Source: Bog-159 sp963738375 | GTDB lineage: Bacteria > Acidobacteriota > Terriglobia > Bryobacterales > Bryobacteraceae | Direction: 5' to 3' | DNA length: 64,000 bases | Assembly (NCBI GenBank): GCA_963738375.1 | Contig: CAVTWL010000005.1 | Span: 248,001-312,000 of the forward strand | In this document: positions 37,158 through 46,259 of the stretch, piece by piece | Position numbering within the stretch: position 1 is the first letter of the stretch | Layout of the letters: each line of letters opens with the position of its first letter | Notes under the pieces: model-generated | Database searches by the model: none | What the model was told of the DNA's origin: nothing | The model's input: only the letters and a program-made list of their open reading frames with translations | Translations under genes and position numbers: made by a program

Positions 37158-38306
37158 ATGGCGACGGCGAATGCTCTGGTGGCGCACGGAGGGGGCCCGA
37201 CGGCGGTGATCAACGCGAGTCTGGCGGGGCTGATTGCCGGGTGCCGCGGGCGCGCGGGGCGGCTGTGGGGAGCGCGCTATGGGCTGGCGGGGCTGCTGCG
37301 GGGGGAAATGGCGGATCTGCTCGCGATCGACCCGGAAAAGGTAAGGCGGATCGCGGAGGCGCCCGGATCGGCGTTGGGATCGAGCCGGATGGCGTTTGGG
37401 GAGGACGAGTACGAGCGGCTGATGGCAGTGCTGCGCGGCGCGGATATTCACACGTTCTATTACACGGGCGGGAATGGGTCGATGGAGACGGCGCTGCAAA
37501 TCGATCGGCGGGCCCGATCGGCGGGATACGAGCTACAAGTGATCGGGATTCCGAAGACTATCGACAACGATCTTTGCGTGACGGACCACACGCCGGGGTA
37601 TGCGTCAACAGCTCGATTCTTCGCGTGCGCGGCGCGGGATGTGGGCGTGGACAACCGGTCGCTGCCGTCGCCGGTGTGCGTTCTGGAGACGCTGGGGCGC
37701 AATGTGGGGTGGGTCGTGGCGGCGACGTCGTTGGCGCGGTGCCGGGAGGACGATGCGCCGCACCTGATCTACTTGCCGGAGCGAGCGGTCAGTCTGGATG
37801 GGATGGCGGCGGATGTGGAGCGGGTTTACAGGCGGCTGGGGCGGGTAGTAGTGGCGGTTTGCGAGGGGCAGGTGGACGAGCGGGGTAATCCGTTCGGGGC
37901 GGATGTGGATCGGGCGGGCAATGAGGAGCAGAAGTTGGCGTCGAACCTGGGCCATACGCTGGCTCGGCTGTTGAGCGGGAAGTTGGGGATCCGGGCGCGG
38001 GCGGAGAAGCCGGGGCTGTTGGGGCGATGTTGCGGGGAGTTCGTGGTGGCGCGGGACCGGGAAGAGGCTTTTGCATGCGGGGAGGCAGCGGCGCGGGCGG
38101 CGGAGGGTGAGAGCGGCGTGATGGTGGCGCTGCGGCGGGATTCGAGCACGTTTTTGACACCGCTGCAGAGTGTGGCGCAGGTGGAGCGGCGGCTGCCGGA
38201 TGAGTGGATTCATGCGGAAGGAAACGATGTGGCGCCGGCGTTTCGGGAGTATGCGGGGGAATTAGTGGGTAAGGTGCCGGGATGGGAGGGGTTGGACCAG
38301 GGGTAG
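37158..38306 (+). CDS. 6-phosphofructokinase family, mixed ATP/PPi motif
   Basis: Phosphorylates fructose 6-phosphate in glycolysis, or runs in reverse if PPi-dependent. The 382-residue protein starts MATANALVAHGGGPTAV and has TGGNGSMETA, GIPKTIDNDL with the catalytic Asp, and ETLGRNVGWVVAATSLA. ATP-PFKs have GGDGS and PGTIDND; PPi enzymes have an Asp after the GGD/GGN step and Lys in PKTIDND. Here Lys is PPi-like, the Gly is ATP-like and Asn replaces the first Asp, so the phosphoryl donor is unclear. ATG 37158 is preferred because GGGGG lies 6 bases upstream; ATG 37140 is possible. Confidence 0.88.
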   Translation: MATANALVAHGGGPTAVINASLAGLIAGCRGRAGRLWGARYGLAGLLRGEMADLLAIDPEKVRRIAEAPGSALGSSRMAFGEDEYERLMAVLRGADIHTFYYTGGNGSMETALQIDRRARSAGYELQVIGIPKTIDNDLCVTDHTPGYASTARFFACAARDVGVDNRSLPSPVCVLETLGRNVGWVVAATSLARCREDDAPHLIYLPERAVSLDGMAADVERVYRRLGRVVVAVCEGQVDERGNPFGADVDRAGNEEQKLASNLGHTLARLLSGKLGIRARAEKPGLLGRCCGEFVVARDREEAFACGEAAARAAEGESGVMVALRRDSSTFLTPLQSVAQVERRLPDEWIHAEGNDVAPAFREYAGELVGKVPGWEGLDQG

Positions 38307-38310
38307 GCAT

Positions 38311-38374
38311 CCCATTGGTCAAGGATTGAATGCGGCTGTTTGTTTGGGGACTATAATACCCTTTGCCCAATGGG
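38311..38374 (+). promoter_or_regulatory. Promoter of the cytochrome gene flanked by an inverted repeat
   Basis: A perfect -10 TATAAT lies at 38352-38357; the best -35 is TTGAAT at 38326-38331 with a long 20-base spacer. The arms CCCATTGG (38311-38318) and CCAATGGG (38367-38374) form an 8-base inverted repeat around it, and the right arm is itself nearly palindromic (GCCCAATGGGC). This may be an operator for an unidentified regulator. Confidence 0.5.
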
Positions 38375-38410
38375 CGAGCAGAGAACGCAGGGTAACGAGG
38401 ACGAGGACGA

Positions 38411-39523
38411 ATGACGCGAGGTTGGGCGGTGTTTCTGGTAACCGTGGGGGGCGCGGCGGCCGCCACGCCGCCAGTGATTCCGGGGGATTCCAAACGAGGC
38501 GAACAACTGTTTGTGAACCAGCGGTGCGTGCAATGCCATAGCGTAAACGGCAAGGGCGGCAAGATGGGGATGGACCTGAGCGCCCGGGTGGACCGCGGCT
38601 TTACTCCGGCGCTGCTGTCGAGCGCGATGTGGAACCATGCGCCGGTGATGTGGGCGGCGATGGAGGGCGCGGGGATAGAAAAGCCGGTGTTGAGCACGGG
38701 GGATGCGGCCGACTTATTCGCCTATCTGTATTCCACGAGGTTTTTCGACAAGCCTGGGGATGCGGCGCGCGGGAAGCGCGCTTTCGCGGACCGGCATTGC
38801 GCGGATTGCCACGGAATTATGGAATCGCGGGCCGAAGGAGCGCCGCCAATCGTGAAGTGGGAATCGCTGGGGCAGCCGATGGTCATGGTGCAGCAGATGT
38901 GGGATCACAGCAGCAGCATGCGGGCGGCATTCGCGCGCAAGAAGATTCCGTGGCAGGAACTGACGGCGCCGGAACTGAGCGACATGCTGGCTTACCTGCA
39001 GAACTTGCCGCAGACGCGGGGGATGGAAACTCGATTCTCCTTCACGTCGGGGGATGGCGGGCAACAAATCTTCGAATCGAAGGGCTGCGTGAAATGCCAC
39101 GTGGGCAAGCTGGCATTGGAAGACCGGCTGCACAGTCTGACGCTGACGGAGATCGCGGTGGATATGTGGAACCATGCGCCGCGGATGATTCAGCCGGTGC
39201 CGCAGTTATCGCAGGACGAGATGCGCCAGTTACTGAGTTACCTGTGGATGCGGCAATTCGTTTATGCCAAGGGCGATGCGGCACGCGGGAAGACGGTGTT
39301 CGCAGCCAAGCTGTGCGCGTATTGTCACAATGGCGGGGAGCACGGCGCGCCGCAACTGCCGGGGCAGGGGCGCGGGTATTCGGAGATCACGATTGTGTCG
39401 GCGCTATGGAAGCACGGGCCGCAGATGTTTACGCGGATGAAGCAGGCTCAGGTATCCTGGCCGCGGTTCAATAATGCTCAGCAGATGTCGGATCTAGTGG
39501 CTTATTTGAATACCGTGCAGTAG
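38411..39523 (+). CDS. Exported four-haem cytochrome c with four internal repeats
   Basis: A 370-residue periplasmic electron carrier with a signal peptide ending around AAAATPP. Four CxxCH haem sites: CVQCH (39-43), CADCH (130-134), CVKCH (226-230) and CAYCH (302-306). Each is followed 33-50 residues later by a matching motif: MWNHAPVM, MWDHSSSM, MWNHAPRM and LWKHGPQM. So the protein is four copies of a mono-haem unit of about 90 residues, and the Met of each motif may be the sixth haem ligand. No redox partner gene is adjacent. The exact electron donor and acceptor are unknown. Confidence 0.9.
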   Translation: MTRGWAVFLVTVGGAAAATPPVIPGDSKRGEQLFVNQRCVQCHSVNGKGGKMGMDLSARVDRGFTPALLSSAMWNHAPVMWAAMEGAGIEKPVLSTGDAADLFAYLYSTRFFDKPGDAARGKRAFADRHCADCHGIMESRAEGAPPIVKWESLGQPMVMVQQMWDHSSSMRAAFARKKIPWQELTAPELSDMLAYLQNLPQTRGMETRFSFTSGDGGQQIFESKGCVKCHVGKLALEDRLHSLTLTEIAVDMWNHAPRMIQPVPQLSQDEMRQLLSYLWMRQFVYAKGDAARGKTVFAAKLCAYCHNGGEHGAPQLPGQGRGYSEITIVSALWKHGPQMFTRMKQAQVSWPRFNNAQQMSDLVAYLNTVQ

Positions 39524-39758
39524 CGAGTCACACGTTTGCCGGCGTTTTTTGGTCGGGGCGCTTGGCGGCGGTAATTCGAGGCGCCGGCCGTGGCGCCATC
39601 GCGGCGGTAAGAGATTCCCATACAGGCAGTTAAGGCGAGCTAACGCAGCGGTGTCAGCGAGCTGCCGCGACGCGGACGCACGTGTGCGCGGCGCCGCCAG
39701 CCGGGGCGAGTTTTACCGGACGCGCTGTTATATTGTGGATGAAAAAGGAGCGCTTCAC

Positions 39759-40082
39759 GTGGCACAAATCATTCCACTTGGGTTTATCACCGCCAGCAAT
39801 GCCGTGGTGACTTCCAATGTACCCGCCGCGACAGGTTCGCCGCTTAGATGTAACAAGGTGTTATTACAAGCTTTCAAGACCGCTAATTCCAGCGACTCGG
39901 TATTCGTCGGACTTACGGGCCTGAATAAGACTACAGGCGCGGGAGTTATCGCGGTTTTGACTGCGGGCCAATCGATGGTGGTGGGCGACGAGCGCGACTC
40001 GAATGTGTTGGATCCGGCGAAATTGGCAGTGGACAGCACTTCAGGCGACGCGGTGGTCACAGGTATGCTTTACCAGCGCTAG
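39759..40082 (+). CDS. Small beta-rich protein, phage-structural-like
   Basis: A 107-residue protein starting at GTG 39759, with AAGGAG (39745-39750) 8 bases upstream. The upstream in-frame extension to 39549 has no plausible sequence. The pattern KVLLQAFKTANSSDSVFVGL, then TAGQSMVVGD and a hydrophobic end resembles small beta-sandwich proteins found in phage structural modules, but similarity is weak. No signal peptide. It precedes the 1448-residue tail-fibre-like gene by 36 bases and is probably co-transcribed. Confidence 0.55.
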   Translation: MAQIIPLGFITASNAVVTSNVPAATGSPLRCNKVLLQAFKTANSSDSVFVGLTGLNKTTGAGVIAVLTAGQSMVVGDERDSNVLDPAKLAVDSTSGDAVVTGMLYQR

Positions 40083-40118
40083 CCGCGCCGGTCGAATTCA
40101 TCCGAGGGCAAGGGCAAA

Positions 40119-43100
40119 ATGAGACGCATTTCGTTATGGGCCGTAGTGTGCCTGTCGATGGCAGCGGCCGTCGACGCGCAGGTTAATGTAGGGAGCGGCG
40201 GGCCGGCGGTAGGGGTACCGGACGGAGCGACGATATGGTACGGCGGCGCGGCGCCTCCGAACAGTGCCGGCGGCGACGGAGATTACTACTTCGATAGCGG
40301 GACTTACTGTCTGTACGGGCCCAAGAGTAAGGGGACGTGGCCCGCGACTTGCGTAACTTCGACGCGGCTGATCGGGTATACGGCCGAGAGCTTTGGGAAC
40401 AAGGGTTCGGCGGGCGGGTATGCGCCGCTGGATGCGAACGCGCTGGTGCCGGTGGCGAATCTACCGGGTTCTATCAGTGGCACGAGCATTCCCAGTAATG
40501 GGGCGTCCGATCAGGCGCTGGTCACTACGGGTCCAGCGGTGGCGAACTGGGCGAGCCTGCCGCCGTGTCCGGACACGTTGGGAAACCACCTGAACTATAG
40601 CGCGGCGACGCATGGGTTTCTGTGCGGGAACACCGGCAGCGCGGTAGGAAGCGTGGGATTCGGCGGAGTGGCGGGCGGGACCAACGCCAACGGATTGCTG
40701 GTCAGCGGCAGTTTGGGGTATACGGCCGGCGGAGTAATCAACGCGAACCAATTGAGTGGAGTCAGTCTTGCGGCCTTGCCGGCCGGGCTGCTGAAAGTCG
40801 CAGGCGGAACTGGCGTGCCGAGTACGGCCGGAGCGGCGGATATCACTGGGGCGCTCGGTTACAGTCCGGAGAATGCAGCGAATAAGGGCGCGGCGAACGG
40901 ATACGCGGGACTGGATTCGTCGGCCCGATTGGCGGTTGGCGCCATGCCGTCGCTGGCGGGGGACGTTTCCAATTCCGGACTGTCAACGACGGTTAAGGCG
41001 TTGCAGGGACGGGCGGTTGCGAGTACGGCGCCGGCGAACAATCAGGTACTGCAGTGGAACGGATCGCAGTGGGCCCCGGCGAATGCCAGCGGCGGCGGGG
41101 CGGTGAGCAGCGTGTTCGGGCGGACGGGGGTGGTGACGGCGGGGAGCGGAGATTACGACTTCGCGCAGATTTCGGGAGCGGTTGCGGCGGCGCAACTGCC
41201 GGGCGCGGCGGCGTGGAGCGGGACACTGGGGAGTTTTACCATTGGACCGGGCGCGGGCGGATCGGGGAACGGCAGCAATAACGTGGGAGTTGGCTTCGGC
41301 AACCTGACAGCGAATACCACCGGATACCAGAACATCGCCATCGGACAGAACGCGCTGGCGGCAAATACCACCGGGAGCCAAAATGTCGCGGTAGGAAGTC
41401 TGGCGATGGCGGCCAATACGACCGGAAGTTACAACACGGCGGTAGGCGAGAACGCCCTCGGTAATAACACTACTGGCTACGACAACTTCGCGTTCGGCTT
41501 GCGCGCCCTATTCCAGAACACCACCGGTTACAACAACGCTGCCTTCGGCATCGATTCGGTTGGAATCAATACGACGGGGTATCGAAACAGCGGATATGGA
41601 ACGGATTCGTGCGCGTGGAATGTAACGGGGTATGAGAACTCGTGCATGGGCATGAACACGCTATGGTCGCTGACCACGGGGTACGACAACACGGGAACAG
41701 GGTTCAACGCGATGTTTGGAACCACGTCGGGCCACTATCTCACGGGTCTAGGCGCTTATGCCGATCTGTACTATCCGAATACCATGGCCGGAGTGACGCT
41801 CACAGCGACGAGTAACACGGCGAATCTCTCGGCGGGGTGGTATTGGTACAAGGTGTCGTTCGTGTTGAACGGCCAGGAGACGGCGCTTTCGAATAACAGC
41901 TACCTCGGCGTACTCACGGACGCGGCGCACGAAGAAGTGACAATCGCCGGACTGCCGACCTATAGCGGGCCCTTCACGGCGTCGGCACGGAAGATTTACC
42001 GGACCACAGTCTGTCCCACCACGCTGTGCACGATCATCACGGCAAACCAAGCGCCGCGGCACTGGTATTACGTGGCGACGATCAACGACAACAGTACGAC
42101 CAGTTATGTGGACAGCAAGGCGGACGCAAACCTGGGGCCGGAGGAAAGCAGTACGCCGAGTAAGTCGATCGCGCTGGGCGCTTACGCCACGGTTTACGGA
42201 TCGTACCAGATGGTGGTGGGCAGCGATCCGTCGCCGGTGCAGCAGATATGGCTGGGCAATGGCATGGTTACCGCCACAGCCCCCGCCGGCGTGCTGGTGT
42301 CGAGTTCGGGCGCAAGTGGCAGCAACGCGTCCGGGCAGGACCTGATTCTGGGGGGCGGACCGGGCACGGGGAGCGCGAATGGCGGCAATTTGATCTTTGG
42401 GACGGCGCCGGGCGGGACGGCGGGATCGTTGTGGAATGGCCTGGTAAATCGCTGGAAGATCGATAGCGCGACGGGCAATTTGGTGTCGTTGAGTTCCGGC
42501 GGAATCACGGGTGTTACAGGCACGGTGGATTTCAGCGGCGGTGGGCATACGCTGCCGGCTAAAACCGGCGCCGCCGCGAGCCGGCCAGCGGCATGCGCGG
42601 TGGGCGAGCAATACTTCACGACGGACGCGGCAGCGGGTCAGAATCTGTTTGGGTGCACGGCGGCGAATGTCTGGACGTTGGAAGGAGGGGGCGACGGGGG
42701 CGCCGTCAACTCCGTGTTCGGACGAACGGGCGCCGTGACGGCGCAGGCGGGGGACTACAGCACGACGCAGGTTACCGAGGGGGGTAACTTATATTTCACA
42801 AGTGCGCGGGCCTCCGCCGCGGCGCCGGTCCAGACTATCTTCGGGCGGACAGGAACAGTTACCGCGGCGGCCAATGACTATAGCTTGAGCCAGATCGCTG
42901 CCGGGGTTCTGAACGCGACGAACGGTACGATCTACAATCCAGCGGGGACGGGCAATACGCAAATCGTGTTCAAGAACAGCTCCAGCCAGTCGGCGAATGG
43001 GGCTGGGCCGGTGCTATGGCAGAACAATGCCGGGAATACGATGTCTTTCATTAATTGGGACGGAGGATTCGCGGAAGGGGACGGCAGCAACTATAAGATC

Positions 43101-44465
43101 AGCCTGGACACGAGCACGGAGTCGATGTCCAGCGACTCGATCTTTGTGTGGCATTCGACGAACAACGCATTTGCAGGTGTTCCGGATACTGGCTTTGCGC
43201 GGGAAGCGGGAGGCGTAGTCAAGGTTACTAACGGGTCGAGCGGGTATGGCGTGCTCGACGCAGGGGGGATCAAAATCAGCGGCACATCGCTGGCGGCCGT
43301 GGCGACATCGGGAAGTTATTCGGACCTGATGAATCAGCCGGCGCTGGTGGGAGATGTGACAGGCGGGATTGGCGGGAACACGGTTGGAAAGATACAGAAC
43401 CGCACGGTAGCGAGCACGCCGCCTGTCGATGGGCAGGTGCTGCTTTGGAGCGCAGCCGGCAATGCGTGGCAGCCGAGCGGCCTCACTTATACGCAAATCA
43501 GCGGCAGCCTGCCGGATACGGCTCTTCCCGCCGATGCGGTGACGGCCACGGCGCTGAGTAGCGGGTCGTTGACGGGCGCGTTCATCTCCCTCTCGACGAC
43601 GAGCGATATCACGGCTGGGGGCGCGCTCACGGCCGCGGGAAATGTTTATGCCAACGCCGGGAGCAATGCGGCAGGATGCGTCCACTTGTCGGATTCGAAT
43701 GGAGCGCACGATATGGGGCTGTGCGCGCCGGCCGCCGGGTTCAATGGGCTGGTGAACCTGTGGAGCGGTGCGGGTAGTGCCGGTCAGGTGACCATTAGTG
43801 ACGGCGCTAACAATCTTGTGTGGTCGGGACTGGGTGGAATCACGGGGACTTTGGCGGCAGTCCAGATGCCGGTGTTCGCGGGTGACGTCAGCAATAGCGG
43901 TCTGGCGATGACGGTGAACGCACTGCAGGGGCGCGGGGTGGCAGGCACGGCTCCCGCGACCAATCAGGTGCTGATGTGGAACGGGTCGCAATGGGCGCCA
44001 GCAACGATAAGCGGCGGGAGCGGCGCGATTACGGCGACGGGGGGGACCATTTACAACGGTACGGCGGGCCAGAGCACGCAGTTAGTAGTACAAAACGGAC
44101 AGAATCAAGCGACGTCCGGAACGGCATCGGTAATCTGGAAGAATTACACGGGCAGTAACATTGCATTTATTAATTGGGATGGCGGCTACGCCGAGGGCGA
44201 TGGGAATAACTACAAGATCAGCCTGGATACGTCGACACTCGGCTTGTCGAGTGACAGCCTGGTGACGTGGCATTCGGTTAACAATGTATTCGCCGGTTTG
44301 GCGGACACAGGGCTGGCGCGCGGATCGGCAGGGATGGTGAAGGTGACGAATGGGGCAGGGGGCTATGGAGCACTCGACGCTGGTGCATATAGCGCATCGG
44401 GCGTGGTAGGAGTCACTTCAACTACTTGCACACAATGGACCAATGGACTATGTACACACAACTAA
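40119..44465 (+). CDS. Very large secreted tail-fibre/adhesin-like repeat protein
   Basis: 1448 residues with a signal peptide (RRISLWAVVCLSMAAAVDAQ) and a composition rich in Gly, Ser, Thr, Ala and Asn. Three copies of an SSVFGRTG-x-VTA-x(2)-GDY motif lie near 41101, 42705 and 42830. Seven or more NTTGYxN-type repeats span 41300-41720 (GFGNLTANTTGYQNIAIGQN and similar), as in trimeric adhesin-like stalks. A DVSNSGL-x(n)-ALQGR-x(n)-NQVLxWNGSQWAPA block occurs twice, and a module of about 115 residues is duplicated near the end. It ends CTQWTNGLCTHN. Phage tail-fibre-like, but exported; likely a fibrous surface protein. Confidence 0.75.
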   Translation: MRRISLWAVVCLSMAAAVDAQVNVGSGGPAVGVPDGATIWYGGAAPPNSAGGDGDYYFDSGTYCLYGPKSKGTWPATCVTSTRLIGYTAESFGNKGSAGGYAPLDANALVPVANLPGSISGTSIPSNGASDQALVTTGPAVANWASLPPCPDTLGNHLNYSAATHGFLCGNTGSAVGSVGFGGVAGGTNANGLLVSGSLGYTAGGVINANQLSGVSLAALPAGLLKVAGGTGVPSTAGAADITGALGYSPENAANKGAANGYAGLDSSARLAVGAMPSLAGDVSNSGLSTTVKALQGRAVASTAPANNQVLQWNGSQWAPANASGGGAVSSVFGRTGVVTAGSGDYDFAQISGAVAAAQLPGAAAWSGTLGSFTIGPGAGGSGNGSNNVGVGFGNLTANTTGYQNIAIGQNALAANTTGSQNVAVGSLAMAANTTGSYNTAVGENALGNNTTGYDNFAFGLRALFQNTTGYNNAAFGIDSVGINTTGYRNSGYGTDSCAWNVTGYENSCMGMNTLWSLTTGYDNTGTGFNAMFGTTSGHYLTGLGAYADLYYPNTMAGVTLTATSNTANLSAGWYWYKVSFVLNGQETALSNNSYLGVLTDAAHEEVTIAGLPTYSGPFTASARKIYRTTVCPTTLCTIITANQAPRHWYYVATINDNSTTSYVDSKADANLGPEESSTPSKSIALGAYATVYGSYQMVVGSDPSPVQQIWLGNGMVTATAPAGVLVSSSGASGSNASGQDLILGGGPGTGSANGGNLIFGTAPGGTAGSLWNGLVNRWKIDSATGNLVSLSSGGITGVTGTVDFSGGGHTLPAKTGAAASRPAACAVGEQYFTTDAAAGQNLFGCTAANVWTLEGGGDGGAVNSVFGRTGAVTAQAGDYSTTQVTEGGNLYFTSARASAAAPVQTIFGRTGTVTAAANDYSLSQIAAGVLNATNGTIYNPAGTGNTQIVFKNSSSQSANGAGPVLWQNNAGNTMSFINWDGGFAEGDGSNYKISLDTSTESMSSDSIFVWHSTNNAFAGVPDTGFAREAGGVVKVTNGSSGYGVLDAGGIKISGTSLAAVATSGSYSDLMNQPALVGDVTGGIGGNTVGKIQNRTVASTPPVDGQVLLWSAAGNAWQPSGLTYTQISGSLPDTALPADAVTATALSSGSLTGAFISLSTTSDITAGGALTAAGNVYANAGSNAAGCVHLSDSNGAHDMGLCAPAAGFNGLVNLWSGAGSAGQVTISDGANNLVWSGLGGITGTLAAVQMPVFAGDVSNSGLAMTVNALQGRGVAGTAPATNQVLMWNGSQWAPATISGGSGAITATGGTIYNGTAGQSTQLVVQNGQNQATSGTASVIWKNYTGSNIAFINWDGGYAEGDGNNYKISLDTSTLGLSSDSLVTWHSVNNVFAGLADTGLARGSAGMVKVTNGAGGYGALDAGAYSASGVVGVTSTTCTQWTNGLCTHN

Positions 44466-44725
44466 TCGGACTTTGCCTTCTGGCAGCAGCGGCATTGGCG
44501 CAGGCGCCGGCGCCCAAGGAGACCCCCAGTACGCCGCGGATTCCGGCGGAGATGCGCGCGCGGTTCTGGCGGACTCAGGCGGAAGCGATGGCCGCTGAGA
44601 CGCGGGCGAAGCAGGCGCAAGAGGCGGCCAAGGCGGCGCAAGACGATATGCGGAAGGCATGCGGCGACGGCTTTGCGCTGAGCCTGGATACAACAGGCGA
44701 GCCGGCGTGCCGGGCACGGCAGTAG
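44450..44725 (+). CDS. Small exported coiled-coil protein
   Basis: A 91-residue protein with a signal peptide (LIGLCLLAAAALAQAPAP) and an Ala/Glu/Lys/Gln-rich helix (AEMRARFWRTQAEAMAAETR and on) that should form a coiled coil. It ends with two cysteines (KACGDGF, EPACRARQ). The ATG lies inside the end of the 1448-residue gene, overlapping by 16 bases, so the two are coupled. It could be a periplasmic chaperone or accessory protein for the large fibre; that is inference from position only. Confidence 0.65.
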   Translation: MYTQLIGLCLLAAAALAQAPAPKETPSTPRIPAEMRARFWRTQAEAMAAETRAKQAQEAAKAAQDDMRKACGDGFALSLDTTGEPACRARQ

Positions 44726-44733
44726 GAGGAACC

Positions 44734-46185
44734 ATGCACGGTCAAAGAGCAAGGCGTCTGGCGGCCGTTGGGCTGGCTGGCGCGTTGGGCTTAGCGGCAC
44801 AGACTTGCACGATCCTGTCATCGACGAACTGCGGGACGTTGGGAGTGTATGCGGGTCCACCGACGCTGGAGACTTTTGTCGGTGGACTATCGACGGCTCT
44901 TCCGGCGGCGCGCGCGAACGTGGCGGGAGCGGCGCAGCCGCGCGTCATGTATTCGGCGCAAGTGATTCCCGCAAGCACCTCGTTCATGACTTTCGATCCG
45001 CATACCTGCCCGGTTTCGGGCGTTTGCCAATTCAACAATGCGGCCGTAATCAATAACTTCATCGACTCGTTACTGGCCGCGCCGCCGCATGGGGCCGGAT
45101 TGAAAAGCCTGGACTTTAACTTATGGCCGGGACCTTTGTTTGCCTCAGCGCAATACGCGGCGGTATGCGCGACCTACGGCGGATGTTACACGCCTAGTGA
45201 GGCCAATCTGCAATGGTATACGCATTCGCTAGGTACCTATGATGCTGTGTTCGCACATGTAGCGGCGGCTTGGCCGAACACGCCGATTCGTCTCTCTCCC
45301 ATGTTTACCGGCGATACCGTGACGACGTGCGGAATCGCGCCGGGGAGCGGCAATTTCACGGAATTACAACTGGAGCAGTGCGCGGCGCCGCTATGGGCCG
45401 CAATGGTGGCGCGCTGGCGGGTCAACGACATGACGGTGGCGCATGAGCCATGTGGGGTATTCGCGTTGGTGCTCGGCACGTCGCCGGGTTGCGTCACCAG
45501 TGTGGCCGATATGGACACGTTTATCCGGCATACAGCCGCTGCCGTGCGCGCGACGTCGCACAACACGAGCATACGGATCGGTGCGGGTGGACTGATTTCA
45601 GATGCCGGCGGTACATGCCCGGGTGGCCAGAATTATTGGTGCGACTGGTATACGAATTTGATGCCCGCGAACGTGCTGGACTTCGGCGGTATCGATTTAT
45701 ATCCAGTGCCTAGCGTCCCGGCGGCAGACTACAACACGACGCTATCGAGCTACGCCGCGATGGCGCTGCATGTGAAGGCGGCGGGCAAGCCTGCCGTGGT
45801 CAACGAATCGAGCGCCATGAGGTGGTCGAATCCAGCGGGCGCGGGGGGGGAAGCCAATACTTATTGGGGTTGCGCCGCTTCGGAATGGATGACCGACGGG
45901 ACGTTCATGGCTTGGGCGCGCACGGTGCCGGGAGCGTGGGCTCCGGCGAACGGGATTACGATTTATTCCATTTATCCGATCGAGCCGCTACTGATGACGT
46001 CGGCGGATACCAGCAACAATCACTGTGTCGCGGGGGACGGCTTTGAGACGGCACTCAGCGGAGCCGTGGCCGGCGGGACGGTTCTTTCGCCTTTGGGCCT
46101 TCAGTACGGCGCGATGGCAGCGGGGTGGAATACGGCGCTGGAGGGCCGGGCCCGGTTGACAGGGCGGGCGCGCTTAGGGCATTAG
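44734..46185 (+). CDS. Secreted TIM-barrel-like protein, possible glycoside hydrolase
   Basis: A 483-residue exported protein with a signal peptide (RRLAAVGLAGALGLAAQ) and a good GGAGGA ribosome binding site before ATG 44734. Features of a GH-A-type barrel are WRVNDMTVAHEPCGVF (possible acid/base Glu), DFGGIDLYPV and KPAVVNESSAMRW (possible nucleophile Glu). Many cysteines suggest disulfides. I could not name a GH family; similarity to endo-glycanases such as GH53 is only suggestive. It is 8 bases after the coiled-coil gene and may complete a four-gene surface operon. Confidence 0.6.
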   Translation: MHGQRARRLAAVGLAGALGLAAQTCTILSSTNCGTLGVYAGPPTLETFVGGLSTALPAARANVAGAAQPRVMYSAQVIPASTSFMTFDPHTCPVSGVCQFNNAAVINNFIDSLLAAPPHGAGLKSLDFNLWPGPLFASAQYAAVCATYGGCYTPSEANLQWYTHSLGTYDAVFAHVAAAWPNTPIRLSPMFTGDTVTTCGIAPGSGNFTELQLEQCAAPLWAAMVARWRVNDMTVAHEPCGVFALVLGTSPGCVTSVADMDTFIRHTAAAVRATSHNTSIRIGAGGLISDAGGTCPGGQNYWCDWYTNLMPANVLDFGGIDLYPVPSVPAADYNTTLSSYAAMALHVKAAGKPAVVNESSAMRWSNPAGAGGEANTYWGCAASEWMTDGTFMAWARTVPGAWAPANGITIYSIYPIEPLLMTSADTSNNHCVAGDGFETALSGAVAGGTVLSPLGLQYGAMAAGWNTALEGRARLTGRARLGH

Positions 46186-46259
46186 GCGGCGGGTATCTCA
46201 GGCAGACAGCAGACGGCAGTTGTGTAATCGCTTGGCGCCGTATTGTATTATGAGAACTT

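Noticed and set aside
39549..39758. N-terminal extension of the 107-residue gene
   Set aside because: The upstream part is Arg-rich with no homology, while GTG 39759 has AAGGAG at good spacing.
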